Assembly (NCBI RefSeq): GCF_005862305.2
Contig: NZ_CP054021.1
Location: 248,001-312,000, forward strand
Origin: Rhizobium indicum
Lineage (GTDB): Bacteria > Pseudomonadota > Alphaproteobacteria > Rhizobiales > Rhizobiaceae
DNA: 64,000 nt
Direction of reading: 5' to 3'
Both the position numbers and the translations under genes were made by a program. Shown here in pieces: positions 52,303 to 61,121 of the stretch (the stretch's first letter is position 1; every line of letters begins with the position of its first letter). The notes under the pieces are model-generated. The model was given only the letters and a program-made list of their open reading frames with translations, was not told the DNA's origin and did no database searches.

Positions 52303-52764
52303 ATGCACAGGAGAAGCTTTATTACAATGGCGGCATCCGCCCTGGCGTTCCTTGGCGGAGGGACACGCGCCGCCGCGCCGGCGAAGATGACCGTCTACAA
52401 GGATCCAAACTGCGGCTGCTGTCATGAATGGTCGAAGGCGATGGCAGCGGCAGGATTTACCCTCGACGCTCGCGACACCGACGACCTTGCAGCGGTCAAG
52501 GCGCGGTTGGGCGTGCCGGCCGACATGCAGGGATGCCACACCGCCGTCGTCGAGGAATATTACGTCGAGGGACACGTGCCGCTCGAGGCCGTCCAGCGCC
52601 TGTTGCAGGAGCGACCGCCGGTCCGAGGGCTGGCCGTGCCGGGCATGCCGTCCGGCTCGTTGGGAATGGGCGACGACCCGCAGGCGTCCTATGACGTGTA
52701 TGCGATCCCCTCGGGAACCGGCGCGCCATACGTATTCCTGGAGGTCCGTCCCCGGAAGGGCTGA
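52303..52764 (+). CDS. DUF411 metal-binding protein
   Basis: The 153-residue exported protein starts MHRRSFITMAASALAFLGGG (possible Tat/Sec signal). The DUF411 core carries YKDPNCGCCHEWSKAM with a CxCC-H cluster, then MQGCHTAVVEEYYVEGHVPL and a second Cys-His, followed by DVYAIPSGTGAPYVFLEVRP. DUF411 proteins are periplasmic and recurrent in copper resistance clusters. AAGGAGTGGAG precedes ATG 52303. It closes the copper cassette. Confidence 0.88.
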   Translation: MHRRSFITMAASALAFLGGGTRAAAPAKMTVYKDPNCGCCHEWSKAMAAAGFTLDARDTDDLAAVKARLGVPADMQGCHTAVVEEYYVEGHVPLEAVQRLLQERPPVRGLAVPGMPSGSLGMGDDPQASYDVYAIPSGTGAPYVFLEVRPRKG

Positions 52765-52864
52765 CGTCGCGATCGATCAGGCCAGAGCCGGCGGCCGATC
52801 AGGGAACCGGAGCGGAATCGCGCTGCGCCAGACTGAGACTGATCGACCGGTTGCCGCGTCGACG

Positions 52865-52893
52865 GCGTCGAACATGGCTGTTGAAACGAATGA
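52865..52893 (+). repeat. Right copy of the direct repeat flanking the copper cassette
   Basis: Matches 47450-47479 with one T missing and one G-to-A change. In this copy the frame reads through as ASNMAVETNDL and stop, without the extra T that creates the stop in the left copy. It therefore looks like the native end of the peroxiredoxin gene, left beyond the inserted copper genes. Confidence 0.6.
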
Positions 52894-52898
52894 TCTTT

Positions 52899-52938
52899 AA
52901 AGCGCGCCGCATCGAATTGGATTCATGCGACGCGCTTT
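52899..52938 (+). terminator. Long hairpin after the right repeat
   Basis: AAAGCGCGCCGCAT (52899-52912) pairs with ATGCGACGCGCTTT (52925-52938), 14 bases with one mismatch and a 12-base loop. It follows the right copy of the repeat and would be the natural terminator of the peroxiredoxin gene if the copper cassette were removed. Confidence 0.6.
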
Positions 52939-53050
52939 CGATGAGACGAACGACACGTTCGGCGCCCTCACCGAGCCCTCTTACCTCAAGGAACAAATCT
53001 CGCATGGCGATGTTGTCATTACGATAAACATAGGATCATGGGAGGAACTC

Positions 53051-53392
53051 ATGCGGAAATCTCTTCAGTTCGTACTGGTCGGCTTGGCTGCGATAAGCGG
53101 CTTGACGATCTCGCCGACGATCGCGGCAGCGCAGGACTTGGAGTTGCGGGTCGGCCCCGGTGGCGTCGGGGTTTACGATCGTAATCTCGATCGTGACAGA
53201 TATGACGGATATGATCGGCGCGGACGGCGCGGATGCGACCCGGATGATGCTCTCGACATCGCACGTAGCGAAGGACTTCGCAGAGCGCAGATCGTACGCA
53301 TGTCTCCCCGCAGTATCGTCGTGCAGGGGATGACTCGCCGTGGACCGGAACGAATGACCTTTGCAAACCGCCGAGGCTGCCCGGAAATCTGA
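53051..53392 (+). CDS. Small exported hypothetical protein
   Basis: The 113-residue protein has a signal peptide (RKSLQFVLVGLAAISGLTIS, cleavage near AAAQD). The mature part is Gly/Arg/Asp-rich (VGPGGVGVYDRNLDRDRYDG) and ends in an alpha/beta stretch (CDPDDALDIARSEGLRRAQI, then VRMSPRSIVVQG). GGAGGAACTC precedes ATG 53051. Similar small periplasmic proteins are common in Rhizobiales; the function is unknown. Confidence 0.7.
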   Translation: MRKSLQFVLVGLAAISGLTISPTIAAAQDLELRVGPGGVGVYDRNLDRDRYDGYDRRGRRGCDPDDALDIARSEGLRRAQIVRMSPRSIVVQGMTRRGPERMTFANRRGCPEI

Positions 53393-53563
53393 CCGCGGCG
53401 TGAGCAAATGAAGTGGGACAGCTGGCCTTCGAGATCGTCGAACGGTCAGCCGTGAGCCCTTGTTTTCAAAGCGGCGGAACCTTTGGCCCCTCTGGACATT
53501 GCTGCCCATGCAGCGCCCTACTTTGGGTCGCGTGCACCTTGGAGCACCATAGGAGGATTCATC

Positions 53564-54097
53564 ATGATGAGCGGTCAATTGAAGGCGCTTCTCGCCGTCC
53601 TTGCCGTTGCCGGCTACCAAAACAGAGACAAGATCGGAGAGCTCCTACGGGGCATCCAGAACCCCCAGCAGGCTGGCGCGGGAAACCAGCAGCCCGGCGG
53701 GCTTGGCGGCCTTCTTGGCGGACTGACCGGTTCGGGTGGTCTCGGCGGCCTTCTGGGCGGGTTGACATCAGGCAGCATCGTCAGCGGCGGTCTCGGCGAT
53801 CTGCTGAAGACGTTTCAGCAGAATGGTCACGGTGACAAGGCGGAGTCGTGGGTACAGCCCGGTCCAAATGCCGACATCGATGACGGCCAGCTCGCGGAAG
53901 CACTGGGGCCGGAGGTTCTCAACGAGATCGCTGCCAATACCGGCCTTTCGCATCAAGAGATTCTTGAGCGGCTGAAGCGCGATCTTCCCAAAGCGGTCGA
54001 CGACCTGACACCAAACGGAAAACTGCCCACCGCCGAAGAGGATTTTTTGTCTTCCGAGAGCCAGTTCACCACCTCCACGCGGCCCGGCACCATCTAA
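53564..54097 (+). CDS. YidB/DUF937 family protein
   Basis: The 177-residue protein opens with a short helix (MMSGQLKALLAVLAVAG), then glycine-rich repeats (GGLGGLLGGLTGSGGLGGLL), and a helical C-terminal half (AEALGPEVLNEIAANTGLSH, QEILERLKRDLPKAVDDLTP) that fits the DUF937/YidB fold. Its role is unknown. AGGAGG lies seven bases before ATG 53564. It is convergent with the winged-helix gene at 54122. Confidence 0.78.
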   Translation: MMSGQLKALLAVLAVAGYQNRDKIGELLRGIQNPQQAGAGNQQPGGLGGLLGGLTGSGGLGGLLGGLTSGSIVSGGLGDLLKTFQQNGHGDKAESWVQPGPNADIDDGQLAEALGPEVLNEIAANTGLSHQEILERLKRDLPKAVDDLTPNGKLPTAEEDFLSSESQFTTSTRPGTI

Positions 54098-54121
54098 TCA
54101 CGGGCCGTCTTGAGGCACGCG

Positions 54122-55639
54122 TCACTCCGGAAGTCCCGCCTTGCGGTAGCCGTCAACGAAATGCTCAAGCGTCCGAGCGTCGCGGAATGGCTCGGTCGCC
54201 GCCCAGTGGCGGGTTGAAAAATGCGGGTTGGCGACGAGAAACAGTTCGGCCTCGGCGCGTGCCTCGTCGAGCCGGCCGAGTTGGGCAAGACTTGCCGCCA
54301 GGAAACGGCGTGAGCTCGTGCGATAGGTCTCGTCGTTGCGCAGCGTCTCGACAGCGGTTGCGTATTGGCCGGCAGCATATTGCGCCTGGCCGAGCGCCAG
54401 ATAGTACCAGCTTGCCGGAAACGGGTTCAACCGGAAGGCCTTGGCGATATGCTCGAGGCCCTCCCCGACCCGCCCGGCCAGGACCGCGATGTCGGATAGC
54501 GCCGCGAAGGTGTCGGCCTCGTTCGGGTCGAGTTCGATCGCCTTGGCAAATTCCGCTTCCGCCTCGTCGAAGCTGCGCTCATAGGCAAGTAGATAAGCCA
54601 GTATCCAGCGGCAGCCGGCATCGTTGGGATCGATCGCGACAGCCTTGCGCGCCAGCCCCAAAGCAAGGTCACGGGTGGGTTGCGTTGGTCCGCCGCTATG
54701 CACCTCTCCCATCCAGTGGTTCATGGCAAGCCAGCGATAGGCCTCGGCATAATCAGGATCGAGGACAATCGCGCGCGTCAGCATCAGATGCGCTTCCCGC
54801 GCCGTCTGCGGCGTATCGTCCATCAGCCTGCGCGCCCGCACGCAGAGATCGTAAGCCTCGAGATTTTTGGGCCGGTTGCGCGGCGGCGGTACGCGCAGCC
54901 GGCCGAGCAGCGCCTCCACGATCTTGGCCGTCACCTCGTCCTGAACGGCAAAGATATCGTCCAGGCTGCGATCGAAGCGTTCCGCCCATAGATGATCGCC
55001 ACTTGCCGCATCGACCAGTTGGGCGTTGATGCGCACCTGTCCCGCTGCCCGTCTTGCGCTACCCTGCAGCAGGTAACGCACGCCGAGTTCCTCGGCGATC
55101 TCGCGCACGTCCCTCGCCTTGCCTTTGTAGGCGAAAGCCGAGTTGCGGGCGATGACGAACAGGCCCGGCATCCTGGAGAGGTCGGTGATCAGGTCTTCGG
55201 TCAGCCCATCCGCGAAGGATTCCTGCTCGGGATCGTTGCTGATATTCACGAAGGGCAGCACTGATATCGATGGTTTGTCGGGCAGCGGCAAAGGTTTTCG
55301 TTTGACGCCGCCGAGCTGATTGATGGCACCTATGAAGCGGTAGCCGACGCGCGGAACCGTGGAGATCCATTCACCGCCGTCGGCGGCCGGACCAAGCAGC
55401 TTGCGCAGCTGTGCGATCTGGACGGTTAGGTTGCCTTCCTCGACTGATATGCCCGGCCACGCCGCGTCCATCAACTCGGCCTTGCCGAGGATTTCGCCGG
55501 ATCGTTCGACGAGTGCTGCAAGCAGCTTCAGCCCGCGATGGCCGACTGCGACGGGATCATCGTTCCGAAGGAGCGTTCCCGCCACCGGATCAAGCACGAA
55601 CGGACCAAAGGCAAAGCGCGATCCCTGCATGGGGCGCAT
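54122..55639 (-). CDS. Winged-helix (OmpR/CadC-type) regulator with TolB-like and TPR regions
   Basis: The 505-residue protein starts with a C-terminal-response-regulator-type winged helix (LLAALVERSGEILGKAELMD, then NLTVQIAQLRKLL and STVPRVGYRF). A TolB-like module follows (PSISVLPFVNISNDPEQESF, ADGLTEDLITDLSRMPGLFV) and then TPR repeats to the end. No membrane helix is evident, unlike CadC. The middle part is homologous to that of the broken cyclase at 16324-18206. Its targets are unknown; the divergent MFS gene is one candidate. Confidence 0.85.
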   Translation of the reverse strand: MRPMQGSRFAFGPFVLDPVAGTLLRNDDPVAVGHRGLKLLAALVERSGEILGKAELMDAAWPGISVEEGNLTVQIAQLRKLLGPAADGGEWISTVPRVGYRFIGAINQLGGVKRKPLPLPDKPSISVLPFVNISNDPEQESFADGLTEDLITDLSRMPGLFVIARNSAFAYKGKARDVREIAEELGVRYLLQGSARRAAGQVRINAQLVDAASGDHLWAERFDRSLDDIFAVQDEVTAKIVEALLGRLRVPPPRNRPKNLEAYDLCVRARRLMDDTPQTAREAHLMLTRAIVLDPDYAEAYRWLAMNHWMGEVHSGGPTQPTRDLALGLARKAVAIDPNDAGCRWILAYLLAYERSFDEAEAEFAKAIELDPNEADTFAALSDIAVLAGRVGEGLEHIAKAFRLNPFPASWYYLALGQAQYAAGQYATAVETLRNDETYRTSSRRFLAASLAQLGRLDEARAEAELFLVANPHFSTRHWAATEPFRDARTLEHFVDGYRKAGLPE

Positions 55640-55766
55640 CTATAATCGGTTTGGACGTTTTTGAGAACTTTTTGGGAAAGCTTAAGTACGACGCTCACCC
55701 TATCCTGCAGAATTCATCCTCTTTCAGGTGAAAGGCCCCGGCCCTTCAAACCCTATGGAGGTTGCT

Positions 55767-56975
55767 GTGAACGATATTTCCTGCGTGGAACCGGTTGACC
55801 TGTCGCATCGGCACTTGCACGGCACGACATCGCTGCGAGCGGAGCGGATCCCATGGGCCGCGATGGCGGGCATCATCGCGACGGTCACGGTGTTCGCCGT
55901 GGCACAGGGGCTGACCTATCCGCTGCTCAGCTTCATCCTGGAACGGCAGGGAACGACATCGGGCCTGATCGGCTTGTCGGCGGCTATGACGCCGCTCGGT
56001 TTCATTCTATCGGCGCCCTTCATTCCGGCGCTTTCGCGGCGCGTGGGTGGGGCGCGGTTGGCGATCTTGTGTTCGATCCTGGCCGCCCTCGCCCTGATTG
56101 CGATCGCCTGGACTGAGGACGTGTGGGCCTGGATGCCATTGCGCTTCCTGCTCGGCGTCTTCGCCAATCCGCTTTACGTGATCAGCGAAACCTGGCTGGT
56201 CACGATCACGCCAGCGCCGCGCCGGAGCCGGATCATGGGTCTCTATTCGTCGATCGTTTCGGGCGGCTTCGCCATCGGCCCGCTGTCGCTCTGGCTCACC
56301 GGCACTGAGGGTTGGCCGCCCTTCCTGATCGGTATTGCGGCCCTCCTCCTCTGCGGCCTGATCGTGCTTGCGGTCGTCCCACGCCTGCCTGAGATGCCTG
56401 ACGAAGGCGAGGCAACATCGGTCGGCGGCTTCTTCGCACTGGCGCCGCTGCTGTTGTTCGCGGTTTTCACGGCTGCCGCCTTCGAGCAGACCCTGCTTTC
56501 CCTCTTCGCGGTCTATGGCGCAGCCCTCGGCAGCGCCGAGGGGCGTATCGCTTCGCTGATCACCTGTTTCATCGCCGGCAATGCCGTGCTGCAGATTTTG
56601 CTCGGGCGCTTGGCCGAACGGTTCAGCTCGACGCGGATGATGCTCTTCTGTGTCCTGGCTTGCCTCGCCAGTTGCCTGCTGCTGCCGTCGGCCTTCAATT
56701 CGTGGCTTATCTGGCCGCTCGTTTTCGTCTGGGGCGGGGTCTCGTTCGGGATCTACACCTTGTCGCTGATCCAGCTCGGCGAGCGTTTCACCGGCCAGGC
56801 CCTGATCGCCGGAAATGCGACCTTCGCCTTGGTATGGGGCATCGGCGGCATCGTCGGATCGCCCGCGACAGGACTGGCGATGCAACTGATCGGACATCAG
56901 GGTTTGCCATTGTCCCTTGGCCTGCTCAGCTGTGTGCTGGCGGTGTTTCTGGTGGCCAGGAGATGGCGGGGCTGA
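55767..56975 (+). CDS. MFS transporter
   Basis: The 402-residue protein has 12 predicted membrane helices and MFS motifs, including the loop 2-3 stretch PALSRRVGGARLAILCSILA and RFLLGVFANPLYVISETWLV, where the R-x-x-x-G of helix 4 appears. It resembles YcaD-type MFS proteins. The GTG at 55767 has GGAGG upstream; longer frames begin without a ribosome binding site. Substrate unknown; it is divergent from the winged-helix regulator. Confidence 0.85.
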   Translation: MNDISCVEPVDLSHRHLHGTTSLRAERIPWAAMAGIIATVTVFAVAQGLTYPLLSFILERQGTTSGLIGLSAAMTPLGFILSAPFIPALSRRVGGARLAILCSILAALALIAIAWTEDVWAWMPLRFLLGVFANPLYVISETWLVTITPAPRRSRIMGLYSSIVSGGFAIGPLSLWLTGTEGWPPFLIGIAALLLCGLIVLAVVPRLPEMPDEGEATSVGGFFALAPLLLFAVFTAAAFEQTLLSLFAVYGAALGSAEGRIASLITCFIAGNAVLQILLGRLAERFSSTRMMLFCVLACLASCLLLPSAFNSWLIWPLVFVWGGVSFGIYTLSLIQLGERFTGQALIAGNATFALVWGIGGIVGSPATGLAMQLIGHQGLPLSLGLLSCVLAVFLVARRWRG

Positions 56976-57051
56976 TCGAGGCACTTGCTCGTGCCGCCCT
57001 GCCCCGGCTTCACCTGCCGGCCCTTTGCTCAGAAGAATTGCCATTTAATGC

Positions 57052-57070
57052 ATAACATGTTATATAACAT
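57052..57070. promoter_or_regulatory. Overlapping palindromes before the MarR gene
   Basis: ATAACATGTTAT (57052-57063) and ATGTTATATAACAT (57057-57070) are both perfect palindromes, and they share ATGTTAT. They end nine bases before the MarR start. MarR dimers bind sites of this size and symmetry, so this is the likely autoregulatory operator, where two dimers could overlap on the same stretch. Confidence 0.65.
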
Positions 57071-57079
57071 CCCATACAA

Positions 57080-57583
57080 ATGGAGATCGGCATGGTCGAG
57101 GATGTGGTCCGAACGCTGGGGTTTCTGTGCATGGGCAGCCGGCTGCGGCGCATCGGAGAAAGGCTGCAGGCCGATACCCAGCAGGTCATCGACGAGGCCG
57201 GTCTCGGCATTCAGGCGGGCCAATATCCATTCCTTGCAGCGATCGATCGGTCTGGGCCGCTGACGATCGGCGAGCTCGCACAGGCGGTGGGCATCACCCA
57301 GCCCGGCGCAACCCGCACCATCGGCCAGCTTCTCGAACTCGGTTACGTCGACATGCAGCCGGCCCCGGATGATCAGCGCCGGAGACTGGTCTCGCTGACC
57401 GACAAGGGACAGGACCTCGTCGATTATTCGAAAAAGGTGATCTGGCCGCGCATCGCCGCCGCCGTTGCGGATCTCTGCGGCGATCTCGACGGGCCGATCC
57501 TCGAACAGCTCGCGGCCATCGAGGACGGGCTTGCGGCGGTGCCGCTTGCGCGCCGCAACGCCGCCAAGGAGGAAACACAATGA
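57080..57583 (+). CDS. MarR family transcriptional regulator
   Basis: The 167-residue protein has the MarR winged helix: PFLAAIDRSGPLTIGELAQA, VGITQPGATRTIGQLLELGY, VDMQPAPDDQRRRLVSLTDK with the wing Asp-Arg. The N- and C-terminal helices should dimerise. ATG 57080 or 57092 (MVEDVVRTLGF) are possible. The stop overlaps the next gene (ATGA), so the N-acetyltransferase is coupled. The upstream palindromes are its probable operator. Confidence 0.9.
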   Translation: MEIGMVEDVVRTLGFLCMGSRLRRIGERLQADTQQVIDEAGLGIQAGQYPFLAAIDRSGPLTIGELAQAVGITQPGATRTIGQLLELGYVDMQPAPDDQRRRLVSLTDKGQDLVDYSKKVIWPRIAAAVADLCGDLDGPILEQLAAIEDGLAAVPLARRNAAKEETQ

Positions 57584-58260
57584 AACATATTCTCGACCGA
57601 CCGATCTGGAGCGCGTTGGAGACCGCGCATGCCGATCTTGCCGAAGGTGGCATGTCCGCGCGGCGGTACCCACCCTCCATCGTTCCTTTCGCGGCGTCAG
57701 CCGACGATACGCCGGAGAGCCTCGACGCCCTGGAGAACCTGCCTTCGCCGGAGGAGAGCATGATTCTCGTCGAATCCGGGCCGATCGCCATTCCACCGGG
57801 TCTTGCCGTCGTCACGGAGGCATCAGTGGTCCAGATGGTTGCCGAGCGACACCATGAGAGGATTTCGGATTCTCGCATCCAGCCGCTGACGGAGGCCGAT
57901 GCCGCCGACATGCTTGATTTGGCGACACTGACCAAACCTGGGCCGTTCACATTGCGAGCCCAGAGCCTCGGCAGCTTCTGGGGGATCAAGAGCGAAGGCC
58001 GCCTGGTGGCGATGGCCGGGCAACGGATGCGGCAGACAGGCTTCATCGAGCTCAGCGGGCTTTGCACCCATCCCGATTTCCAGGGACGCGGCCTCGGCAC
58101 CCTGCTCTTTCGCTTCGTTGCCGGCGAAATCGCATCGAGCGGCGACACCGCCTATCTGCACGCCTATGCGGCGAACACGTCGGCCATTTCGCTCTACAAG
58201 ACACATGGTTTTGCGCTTCGCGCGGAGATGAACATGCGCGTGGTCAAACGCCGTTCCTGA
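57580..58260 (+). CDS. GNAT family N-acetyltransferase
   Basis: The 226-residue protein has a C-terminal GNAT domain: RIQPLTEADAADMLDLATLT, VAMAGQRMRQTGFIELSGLC, the acetyl-CoA-binding HPDFQGRGLGTLLFRFVAG (motif A, Q/R-x-x-G-x-G) and AYAANTSAISLYKTHGFALR. The first 80 residues form a separate region of unclear role. It is translated together with the MarR gene, which suggests that its substrate is linked to the compound sensed by MarR. The substrate is unknown. Confidence 0.88.
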   Translation: MKHILDRPIWSALETAHADLAEGGMSARRYPPSIVPFAASADDTPESLDALENLPSPEESMILVESGPIAIPPGLAVVTEASVVQMVAERHHERISDSRIQPLTEADAADMLDLATLTKPGPFTLRAQSLGSFWGIKSEGRLVAMAGQRMRQTGFIELSGLCTHPDFQGRGLGTLLFRFVAGEIASSGDTAYLHAYAANTSAISLYKTHGFALRAEMNMRVVKRRS

Positions 58261-58274
58261 GCCGTGCCCACGAC

Positions 58275-61121
58275 CTATCGCACCGGCGGCGGCAGCACTT
58301 CGAATTTCCAGAATTTTTCCGGGCTGAAATAAGTCGCGGCAAACGCGCGGATATCTGCGGCGGCGACCTTGTCGTAGCCGCTGAGATTGTCGCGTATCCG
58401 GTCTAAGCCGCGCGAATCCGTCTGAGCGCCGCGCAAATATTCAATCCAATATTCGTTACCCTGCTGCTGATGCTTCAGTGTCTCGATGATGGGTTCCCGG
58501 GCGCGCGCAAGTTCGTCCGGGGAGACATCATGCGACCGCAGATCCTCGGCGATCTCGTCGACGAGTGCGTAGAAGCGCGCGACCTTTGCCGGGTCTGTCT
58601 CGGCGTAGAAATATGCGTAGCCGTAGCCAGGGACTTCACTTGACAGGTCAGCATCGCCCTCCAGCACATAACCTGCTCCTTCTGCGATGCGAAACTGGTC
58701 GATCAACCTGTTTTGGAAAATCTGGGTGGCGAGATTGGCGGCGAAGGACCGCGGCAGGTCGGAAAGCAAATCACCAATCGGAGCCCCTACCGCGGCGGCG
58801 GCGTTATCTGCCCTGCCGTTATGGGTCTCCACAACGGGCTTCTCGTTCGTCACCGGAAAACGCACCTCGTTCCGATCGTCGCTCGACATCATCTCCGGGC
58901 GCGGCGGCAAGGCGCCAAAGGTTTCAGCCGTCAGCCGGATCGCGTCATCCACCGCCACGTCGCCGACAATGGTGATATCGATCGGGCCGTTGGAGATCAT
59001 AGGTTGGAATAGCGCCTCGAAATCGTCTGGATGAGCGGCCGACAACTGCGCGCGATCGGGGAAGGTCCAGCGCGGGTCGCCCGAATGCACGAGACCTGGG
59101 AAATCGCGGCTGACAATGCCGCCGGGCGTCGCCTCATACTGATCGAGACCGCTCAAATAGGCTTGCTGCACGCGCTTGAACGCCTCGGGGCGATAGGCAG
59201 GATCGGAGGTGTATGCGGTCATGAGCTGCAGTTGCGTCGCAAGATCTTCAGTCCTTGTATGACCGTCGAACCTGAAGGAGCTGTCGCCTACCGAAAAATC
59301 GATGCTGACGATGTTGGCCGTCAGCGCTTTCTGGATATCCTGGTAATCCATGGCCTGCACGCCGGACAGCACGACGGCCGGAGATGCCCAGATCGGAGCG
59401 GAACGGTCGTGCGGCAGGTGCAGCCGACCGCCGCCGATATCTTCACGCACCAGCACTTCGTTGGCACGCAGCTTGGTTGGCTTGACGGTAAGCCGCACGC
59501 CGTTGGAAAAGCGCACCATGGTCAAGCCGAGATCGTCGATGGCGCGGCGTTCGACCACAGCGCCCGGCGCGCCGAAATGGGCGTAGGGCCAGGCGACGTC
59601 AGTTGCACTGGATAGTGCCGAGACGGCAACGGCATTTGACGCATCGTAGACTTGCCGAACCGCGTCGGCTCCGCCCTCAGGTGATTGGGCCGTCTGTAGC
59701 ACGACCTGCGGACCGTTGCCGGAGAAAGCATGCTGCAGCGCCTGATTGACCTCGGCCGCCGTGACGCCGTTCGTCATCGTCTCGAACAGCGAGAGTTCTT
59801 CGGTAGGCGAGGTGAAGACTTGATCGTCATCGACGCTGCTCGCCAACATGGAAGCGACGTCGGTGGTCGTGCGCGTCGCGGCTCCGGCCGCAGCAGCCTG
59901 CAGGGCCGAGCGATAGTCGAGAATTTCGCGATCGATTTCCGCCTGCGTAGCGCCGAACTCCTGGATACGACGCTGTTCCTGGTCAATGCCCGTGAGCGCC
60001 GCCTGCCATTTGTCCGGCTCGGAGTTCGCCGCGATCAGGACGACATGAGCGGAATCGAGGAGATCTTGAGAGCCGATGCCCGCACTGATGAATGGAGCAT
60101 CCGCCTTGCCGGCGATGGTGCTAACCCGGCGATTGAGCACGATGAGACCGAGATTTTCAATAAGCTCAGCGCGGCGCTTGGCGAAGGTGTCAGGCGCGGC
60201 GTCATAGAGACGTGTCCAGGCGACCTGTACGCTCGTCATGCCGCCGGGAACAACGATGAGGTTGGCGCTTTCGCCTTTCGTCACCAGCGTGCCGAGATCC
60301 GGTTTTGTCGGCGTCGGATCCACAGCCTTCCAGTCGCCGAAGCGCTGCCGGATTTCCGTTTCCATGGCGACGGGGTCGACATCGCCCACCACCACCAGCG
60401 TTGCCCGATCGGGTCGGTAATTGGCCCGGTAATAATCACGGACAAGGGCCACAGGCGCATTGCTGATGATGTCGGCTTTACCGATCGGTGCCCGCATGGT
60501 CGCGCGCTTGCCGGCGAGCAACGAATTCATGATTTCGAGCGCCGCGCGATACTGCGGCGTGTCGCGCAGCCGCTCCTCCGACAGGATGACGCCGCGTTCG
60601 CGATCGAAGGCGCCGGCGTCGAGGGTCAGCTCGCTCGCCGTTTCTCGCATCAGCATCAGGCCCGTCGAAACCGTGTCTGCATCGACCTCGGGCAGATCGA
60701 GTGCATAGACAGTCTCGTCATAAGAGGTATGGGCGTTGGTGTCCGGCCCGAAAGCCAAACCCTTGCGCTGCAAGATACGGATCATCTCCCCTTCGGCGAC
60801 ATGTGTCGAACCCTTGAAGGCCATGTGCTCAAGAAAATGCGCCAGACCCTGCTGGTTGTCGTTTTCGTCGAGCGAACCTGAGCCAATGCGAAAGCGGATC
60901 GCTGCCTGTCCGGGCGGCGTGACATTGCGCATAGTCGCAAACCGCATGCCGTTGGCGAGCATGCCGAAACGCACATGAGGGTCGGCTTTGATGTCGCTTT
61001 GCGTTTGTGGCCAGGGCACGGACAGGCTGTTCGCATAGGCTGGCGACGTGAAGCTTGCGACGAGGGAGACCGTCGCGAGAAACCAGCACACCGTGGAGCA
61101 TTCCATTTTTTTATGAGACAT
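58275..61121 (-). CDS. M16 family zinc peptidase (insulinase-like), exported
   Basis: The 948-residue protein has a signal peptide (CSTVCWFLATVSLVASFTSP, cleavage near YANS) and two M16 halves. The active half has the inverted zinc motif HFLEHMAFKG (HxxEH) and a downstream Glu in GVILSEERLR. The second half (about residues 500-948) lacks the motif, as usual for the inactive partner domain. Such peptidases degrade small peptides in the periplasm. ATG 61121 has GGACAAGA upstream; an earlier frame to 61196 is less likely. It stands alone, next to a RIME element. Confidence 0.9.
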   Translation of the reverse strand: MSHKKMECSTVCWFLATVSLVASFTSPAYANSLSVPWPQTQSDIKADPHVRFGMLANGMRFATMRNVTPPGQAAIRFRIGSGSLDENDNQQGLAHFLEHMAFKGSTHVAEGEMIRILQRKGLAFGPDTNAHTSYDETVYALDLPEVDADTVSTGLMLMRETASELTLDAGAFDRERGVILSEERLRDTPQYRAALEIMNSLLAGKRATMRAPIGKADIISNAPVALVRDYYRANYRPDRATLVVVGDVDPVAMETEIRQRFGDWKAVDPTPTKPDLGTLVTKGESANLIVVPGGMTSVQVAWTRLYDAAPDTFAKRRAELIENLGLIVLNRRVSTIAGKADAPFISAGIGSQDLLDSAHVVLIAANSEPDKWQAALTGIDQEQRRIQEFGATQAEIDREILDYRSALQAAAAGAATRTTTDVASMLASSVDDDQVFTSPTEELSLFETMTNGVTAAEVNQALQHAFSGNGPQVVLQTAQSPEGGADAVRQVYDASNAVAVSALSSATDVAWPYAHFGAPGAVVERRAIDDLGLTMVRFSNGVRLTVKPTKLRANEVLVREDIGGGRLHLPHDRSAPIWASPAVVLSGVQAMDYQDIQKALTANIVSIDFSVGDSSFRFDGHTRTEDLATQLQLMTAYTSDPAYRPEAFKRVQQAYLSGLDQYEATPGGIVSRDFPGLVHSGDPRWTFPDRAQLSAAHPDDFEALFQPMISNGPIDITIVGDVAVDDAIRLTAETFGALPPRPEMMSSDDRNEVRFPVTNEKPVVETHNGRADNAAAAVGAPIGDLLSDLPRSFAANLATQIFQNRLIDQFRIAEGAGYVLEGDADLSSEVPGYGYAYFYAETDPAKVARFYALVDEIAEDLRSHDVSPDELARAREPIIETLKHQQQGNEYWIEYLRGAQTDSRGLDRIRDNLSGYDKVAAADIRAFAATYFSPEKFWKFEVLPPPVR

